Of a stretch of DNA of 64,000 bases, positions 60,402 through 64,000 are shown one piece after another. Numbering within the stretch: position 1 is the first letter of the stretch; each line of letters begins with the position of its first letter. The position numbers and the translations under genes are program-made. The notes beneath the pieces are model-generated. The model made no database searches. It was given only the letters and a program-made list of their open reading frames with translations, and was not told the origin of the DNA. The DNA comes from Bog-473 sp963750075 (GTDB lineage: Bacteria > Actinomycetota > Acidimicrobiia > Acidimicrobiales > RAAP-2). Location of the stretch: NCBI GenBank assembly GCA_963750075.1, contig CAVVPG010000001.1:310001-374000 (forward strand), given 5' to 3'.

Positions 60402-61868
60402 CTAGCGGTTGCCAATCTCCTGTTCGGGGACGCCTTCGGCCGCGCGGATGTCCGCGCGCAAGCCCAGCGCGCGCGTGCGCAGCGCCTGCTCCGCGTCCAC
60501 GCCGAGGCGTTGCGCGATGTTGGCCACCGCGAACAGCAGCTCGCCCACCTGCCCGGCGAGCTCGCGGGCGTCGTCGGAGAGAGGGTCGTCGGCAGCCGGC
60601 TGCGCGCTCGCAGCGCGCCCCGCCAGGGATTCCATCGCTGCCGCCGTTTCGGCGCGCGCCCCGGCGTCGAAGGGCTCGAGGCCGACCGAGCGCGCCTTGC
60701 GCGCCAGTTTGGTCGTGAGCATCAGCGCGGGCAGGCCGGACGGTATGCCCTCGGTGACGCTGGACCGGCCCTTCTCGCTCTTCTTGATCGCTTCCCAGTT
60801 CGAGACCACCTGGGCCGCATCGGGTGTGTCGACGTCAACGAACACGTGGGGATGGCGGTGCACCAGCTTGTCGTGCACGCCCTGCGCCACGGCCGCCAGG
60901 TCGAACCGGCTCTCCTCGCCGGCCAGGCGGGCGTGGAAGACGATCTGGAACAGCAGGTCCCCCAATTCCTCTTGCAGGTGTGCGAAGGCAGGGCCCGTCG
61001 CGTCGGTCGTCTCCGGCGCGTCGGGAACGTCCAGAGCGGAGAGGGCGTCGAGTACCTCGTAGCACTCCTCGACGAGGTGCGGCATGAGCGACGCGTGGGT
61101 CTGCGCCCGGTCCCAGGGGCAGTGCGCACGCAGCGTGTCCATGAGCGCGGCCAGCCGGGCCACCTCGTCGCCGGCCCTGCGGCTTGCCGTCGCGGGCAGC
61201 GCCGGCACGTAGAGAGAGGTGAGATGGTCGGGCTCCAGGGTCCGATCGAGCTCCCACCAGTCCACCGTGGCCACCATCTCGTCGGGCAGCCCGAGATGGT
61301 GCAGCAGCACCGGGCGGGGCAGCGGCCGGCCGGCGTCGTCCGGCGCCCCGAGCTTGACCTCGGAGAGCAGGTGCCGCGACCAGCATTGGCCCACCAGGAA
61401 CGGCCCGGCCTCGGCCGCTGCGGTGGACCCGAACGCCGCCGCGTCGACCAGCCGCACGCCTTCGGCCACGGGGTCGATGCCCAGCGCCGCCCAGGCCAGG
61501 TCCAGGAAGGAGACTGCGGGCACGATCGCGACCTCGACCCGGTCGTCGGCCCGCAGCAGCTCGACGGTGCGCTCGGCCACGAGGGGCGATCCGGGCACCG
61601 CATAGACGACCGGCTCGGGCGCTGCGTCCACCGCCGCTGCGACCAGTGCCTCGACGATGGCCGTGTACACCTCGTCGAAGGTCGCAGCCGACTCGTAGAG
61701 GTCGTCGAAGGCGCGCGCCGCGTCGAAGCGCGCCGCAGCGGGATGGCGCGCCGTTCGCAGGTAGACCCGCCCGGGCTGGGCCAGCAACGTGGCGGCTCCG
61801 GCGCTGAGCAGGTCGGCGTCGGCGGGCCCGAGTCCCACCACCGTCACGTGGGGGCGGGTCCGCGCCAC
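60402..61868 (-). CDS. mazG: MazG nucleotide pyrophosphohydrolase with N-terminal tetrapyrrole-methylase-like domain
   Basis: A 488-residue fusion. Residues 1-220 resemble a tetrapyrrole (corrin/porphyrin) methylase: VTVVGLGPADADLLSAGA at the SAM loop and YAVPGSPLVAERTVELL. MazG helices follow from about 240: CPWDRAQTHASL, LVEECYEVLDAL (EExxE motif) and LQEELGDLLFQIVFHARLA (EExxD motif), with a second MazG-like segment near the end. This is the YabN-type architecture. MazG hydrolyses aberrant NTPs. GTG 61868 is the start, two bases after the preceding stop; the huge upstream frame is a shadow. Confidence 0.9.
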   Translation of the reverse strand: MARTRPHVTVVGLGPADADLLSAGAATLLAQPGRVYLRTARHPAAARFDAARAFDDLYESAATFDEVYTAIVEALVAAAVDAAPEPVVYAVPGSPLVAERTVELLRADDRVEVAIVPAVSFLDLAWAALGIDPVAEGVRLVDAAAFGSTAAAEAGPFLVGQCWSRHLLSEVKLGAPDDAGRPLPRPVLLHHLGLPDEMVATVDWWELDRTLEPDHLTSLYVPALPATASRRAGDEVARLAALMDTLRAHCPWDRAQTHASLMPHLVEECYEVLDALSALDVPDAPETTDATGPAFAHLQEELGDLLFQIVFHARLAGEESRFDLAAVAQGVHDKLVHRHPHVFVDVDTPDAAQVVSNWEAIKKSEKGRSSVTEGIPSGLPALMLTTKLARKARSVGLEPFDAGARAETAAAMESLAGRAASAQPAADDPLSDDARELAGQVGELLFAVANIAQRLGVDAEQALRTRALGLRADIRAAEGVPEQEIGNR

Positions 61869-61870
61869 GC

Positions 61871-63025
61871 TCAGCCGTTGGACGGGCTGGCCGCCGATGC
61901 CGGCGTGGCGCCGGGCTGGTTCGCCGACGAATTCAGCACGTCGGAGGTGTTCGGCGTGAACGGGGTGAACACGCTCGCCGTCGCGGGGACCCACACCCCG
62001 TAGCGCGGGTCGACACTGACGGCGGAACGCCGCTCGGCGGCGGTGAGGGCCTTCTGCGTCGCGCTCGCCCCAGCCGCCTGGGCCGCCTGTGCCACGGCCG
62101 ACTTCGCCGTGGCGAAGGGCGTGGGCGTCCGCTTGGTCAGCTCCAGGAGGTAGTAGCCCCCGTTGACGTTGACGGGCCCGGCGACGCCTCCCACCGCCAG
62201 GCTGTCGAGCTTGGCGCTGGCGGGCAGCTGGGTGGCGAAGTCCGCGAGCACGCCGCATTGCAATTGCCCGGTCTGGCTGGCCCCTTTTGCCAACTGGGCG
62301 AACGGCGTCCCGAACGCGGCGGCCGCCGCTGCGTCCTGGGCCGCGGCCTGGTCGGTGTAGACGGCTGCCGTGAAACAGGCCGTGTCGAATTGGGCGCGGT
62401 GCTGCTCGAAGTAGCGCTGGAGGTCGGCCTCGCTGGAGCCCACGCCGGCCAGGTCCTCCTGCAGCGCGCTGGCCGTGGCAACGAACTCCACCTGCTGGTC
62501 GACGAAGGATGTCGGCAGCGTGCTCAGCACCTGCTCCCCGCTCACCGGTTGGCCCGTGGCCGTGCAGCTGTAGCGCGGGTCCTGCCCGGCACTGGTCTGG
62601 AGGATCTGGGACATCACCTGGGAGATCTGGGTGCTGAGGTTGGTGCGGGCGTCGGCCAGCTCCGTCGGGGTGACCGTGACGTGGTGCGCGTCCGCCACCT
62701 CGAAGATGATCTGATGCCCGATCTCCGTCGAGAGGTAGGTGCTGACGAAGGCGTTGTTCGCCGTGGGGTGGTCCCCCGCGTTCTGGCCCGTGCCGGCACC
62801 CGTGACCGGCGGGAGCTGCTGGCTGCTGCCGCCGGACGCGAGGTAGGCCTGCGAGTTCAGGTAGCACTGGTAGGGGATGGATGAGGCGATGGCGTTCACG
62901 TCGCTGTTGAGCGTCTGCTGGCTGATGCTCGAGCCGTTGACAACCGCCGCGTTGGTGGGGATGGTGAGCGCGGCCGCGGCCACGCCGCCGGCGAGAACGA
63001 TGAGGAGGACGAGGAGCCGCTTCAC
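61871..63025 (-). CDS. Secreted SurA/parvulin-like foldase
   Basis: A 384-residue exported protein. GTG 63025 begins a signal peptide (LLVLLIVLAGGVAAAALT). A SurA-N-like helical region follows (VVNGSSISQQTLNSDVNAIAS; LSTEIGHQIIFEVADAHHV), then a parvulin-like segment near 225-310 (FAQLAKGASQTGQLQCGVLADF and GPVNVNGGYYLLELTKRT) that has lost some peptidyl-prolyl isomerase residues. It probably assists folding of exported proteins. It sits where mycobacteria have a lipoprotein gene between mazG and eno/mfd. Confidence 0.82.
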   Translation of the reverse strand: MKRLLVLLIVLAGGVAAAALTIPTNAAVVNGSSISQQTLNSDVNAIASSIPYQCYLNSQAYLASGGSSQQLPPVTGAGTGQNAGDHPTANNAFVSTYLSTEIGHQIIFEVADAHHVTVTPTELADARTNLSTQISQVMSQILQTSAGQDPRYSCTATGQPVSGEQVLSTLPTSFVDQQVEFVATASALQEDLAGVGSSEADLQRYFEQHRAQFDTACFTAAVYTDQAAAQDAAAAAAFGTPFAQLAKGASQTGQLQCGVLADFATQLPASAKLDSLAVGGVAGPVNVNGGYYLLELTKRTPTPFATAKSAVAQAAQAAGASATQKALTAAERRSAVSVDPRYGVWVPATASVFTPFTPNTSDVLNSSANQPGATPASAASPSNG

Positions 63026-63037
63026 GCGCCGCGCATG

Positions 63038-64000
63038 CTACAAGGTGTCCCCGCCCAGGCCGGCATCGCCCACTGCGATCAGCTCCTCGACCACGCGGCG
63101 CACCGCGTCGGCGGCCGGCTCCCCCTCGGGGATGGGCACGAGGAGCTGGGACATGTCCTCGCGGTACGTGGCACCCGGCGCCACACGACGGAGCCGCACC
63201 TGTGCACTGGCCGGCAACGTGAGCGGCGACACTCGCACCACCTGTCGGCGTGTGCCGCCGGGGCGGACCGAGCTCATGGTGATCTCGCCGATGCCGCGAG
63301 CCATCGCGCTGGCACGCAGCCGGGCCAGCGCCAGCAGGCCCGTGGCCGGGACGGGCAGCGGGCCGTAACGGTCGGCCCACTCCGCGCCGATGTCGTCCAC
63401 ATCCGCCGCCGTGGCCGCCGACGCCAGCCGGCGGTACGCCTCGAGCCGTGCGTCCTCGGCCACCACGTAGTCCGAGGGGAGGTGCGCGTCTCCCGGGACG
63501 TCGATGGAGACCGTGGGCGGCGCCGGCCTGGCCTCGCCCCGCGCCTCCGCCACGGCCTCGGCCACCAGCTGGACGTAGAGGTCGTACCCCACGGCCGCGA
63601 TGTGGCCCGACTGGTCCGAGCCGAGGATGTTGCCCGCCCCCCGGATCTCCAGGTCGCGCATGGCGATCTTGAAGCCCGACCCGAGTTCTGTGTGCTCTCC
63701 GATCGTCCGCAACCGCTCGTAGGCCTGCTCGGAGAGGACACGGTCGGCCGGGTGGAACAGGTAGGCGTAGGCCCGCTGGCCGCTGCGGCCCACCCGGCCG
63801 CGGATCTGGTGGAGCTGGCCCAGCCCGAGGAGGTCGGCCCGGTCCACGATCAGTGTGTTGACCGACGGCATGTCGATACCCGACTCGATGATGGTGGTGC
63901 ACACGAGGACGTCGTAGCGCCGCTGCCAGAAGTCCAGCACGACGGTCTCGAGGCTCCCCTCGTCCATCTGCCCGTGCGCGATCGCCACCTTGGCCTCGGG
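63038..64000 (-). CDS. mfd: Transcription-repair coupling factor Mfd (partial, C-terminal)
   Basis: The final 320 residues of Mfd, entering from the right edge. VLVCTTIIESGIDMPSVNTLIV and LHQIRGRVGRSGQRAYAYL are helicase motifs V and VI of the RecG-like translocase; FKIAMRDLEIRGAGNILGSDQSGHIAAVG is the TRG motif that couples ATP hydrolysis to movement. The rest is domain 7, which inhibits UvrA binding until Mfd meets stalled RNA polymerase. The N-terminal two thirds lie outside the window. Confidence 0.96.
   Translation of the reverse strand, partial: PEAKVAIAHGQMDEGSLETVVLDFWQRRYDVLVCTTIIESGIDMPSVNTLIVDRADLLGLGQLHQIRGRVGRSGQRAYAYLFHPADRVLSEQAYERLRTIGEHTELGSGFKIAMRDLEIRGAGNILGSDQSGHIAAVGYDLYVQLVAEAVAEARGEARPAPPTVSIDVPGDAHLPSDYVVAEDARLEAYRRLASAATAADVDDIGAEWADRYGPLPVPATGLLALARLRASAMARGIGEITMSSVRPGGTRRQVVRVSPLTLPASAQVRLRRVAPGATYREDMSQLLVPIPEGEPAADAVRRVVEELIAVGDAGLGGDTL

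Noticed and set aside
60402..63902. 1166-residue minus-strand frame
   Set aside because: The N-terminal two thirds overlap the surA-like and mfd genes in another frame; mazG starts at 61868.

Overview
The window looks like a chromosomal segment of a high-GC actinobacterium. By my reading an environmental, Acidimicrobiia-like lineage fits best, but the taxonomy is inference. The evidence is the very high GC at third codon positions, coenzyme F420 biosynthesis genes next to F420-dependent (LLM-class) oxidoreductases, a CYP125-like P450 with paired FadE-type acyl-CoA dehydrogenases, and gene orders I remember from Mycobacterium tuberculosis. Those orders are mfd-mazG-(secreted protein)-eno-ftsB-DUF501-ppx, phosphomannomutase beside an SIS protein, and an Rv0501/Rv0502-like pair. 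There is no rRNA, CRISPR array, phage or insertion sequence. One tRNA is present.

Layout. (1) 1-11325: a lipid or steroid side-chain catabolic block with three acyl-CoA dehydrogenases (one cut by the left edge), a CYP125-like P450, two LLM-class oxidoreductases and a thiolase. Three copies of a 16-bp KstR-like palindrome (TAGAACRYGTTACAGT-like) sit in the promoters. A fucosyltransferase-like protein, a small membrane protein and a YgjP-like metalloprotein interrupt the block. (2) 11378-25660: envelope and housekeeping genes, including a methyltransferase with a 21-bp triplication, a phosphomannomutase/Trm112/SIS operon, a CPBP protease, FtsH, an ECF sigma factor coupled to a DUF4349 membrane protein, and a giant glycosyltransferase-membrane protein coupled to a DUF5719 protein. 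(3) 25697-32542: a tightly overlapping minus-strand operon of acyl-CoA synthetase, SDR, three GT4 glycosyltransferases and a GDP-6-deoxy-4-ketomannose-reductase-like enzyme; the first GT4 is frameshifted twice. (4) 32610-38009: cofD-cofE (F420), a GalE-like epimerase, a GDP-mannose-pyrophosphorylase-like gene overlapping a Thr-rich membrane protein, and a BTAD protein, followed by an unusual tRNA(UAA). (5) 38231-44958: carboxylesterase, NlpC/P60 hydrolase, acyltransferase/epimerase pair, GNAT and class V aminotransferase. (6) 45037-57022: an accessory glycan cluster of GT2 proteins, a GT2-GT4 fusion, a polytopic membrane protein and four methyltransferase-like proteins, several ending in a coiled coil plus basic tail. 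(7) 57057-64000: conserved ppx-DUF501-ftsB-eno-mazG-surA-like-mfd, cut by the right edge.

How the genes fit together. PMM/PGM, the SIS isomerase-like protein and the nucleotidyltransferase could supply GDP-mannose. The Rmd-like reductase and the GT4 proteins could use it for a 6-deoxyhexose polymer or glycolipid, and the 45-57 kb cluster could build and methylate a second surface glycan. CofD and CofE would help make the cofactor used by the LLM enzymes beside the P450. The best candidates for something undescribed are the acyl-CoA-ligase/SDR/3xGT4/Rmd operon, the methyltransferase-rich glycan cluster with its shared tails, the conserved KstR-like sites, and the class I tRNA with a UAA anticodon. 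Three frameshift sites (two in one gene) may be assembly errors and should be checked before being called mutations.
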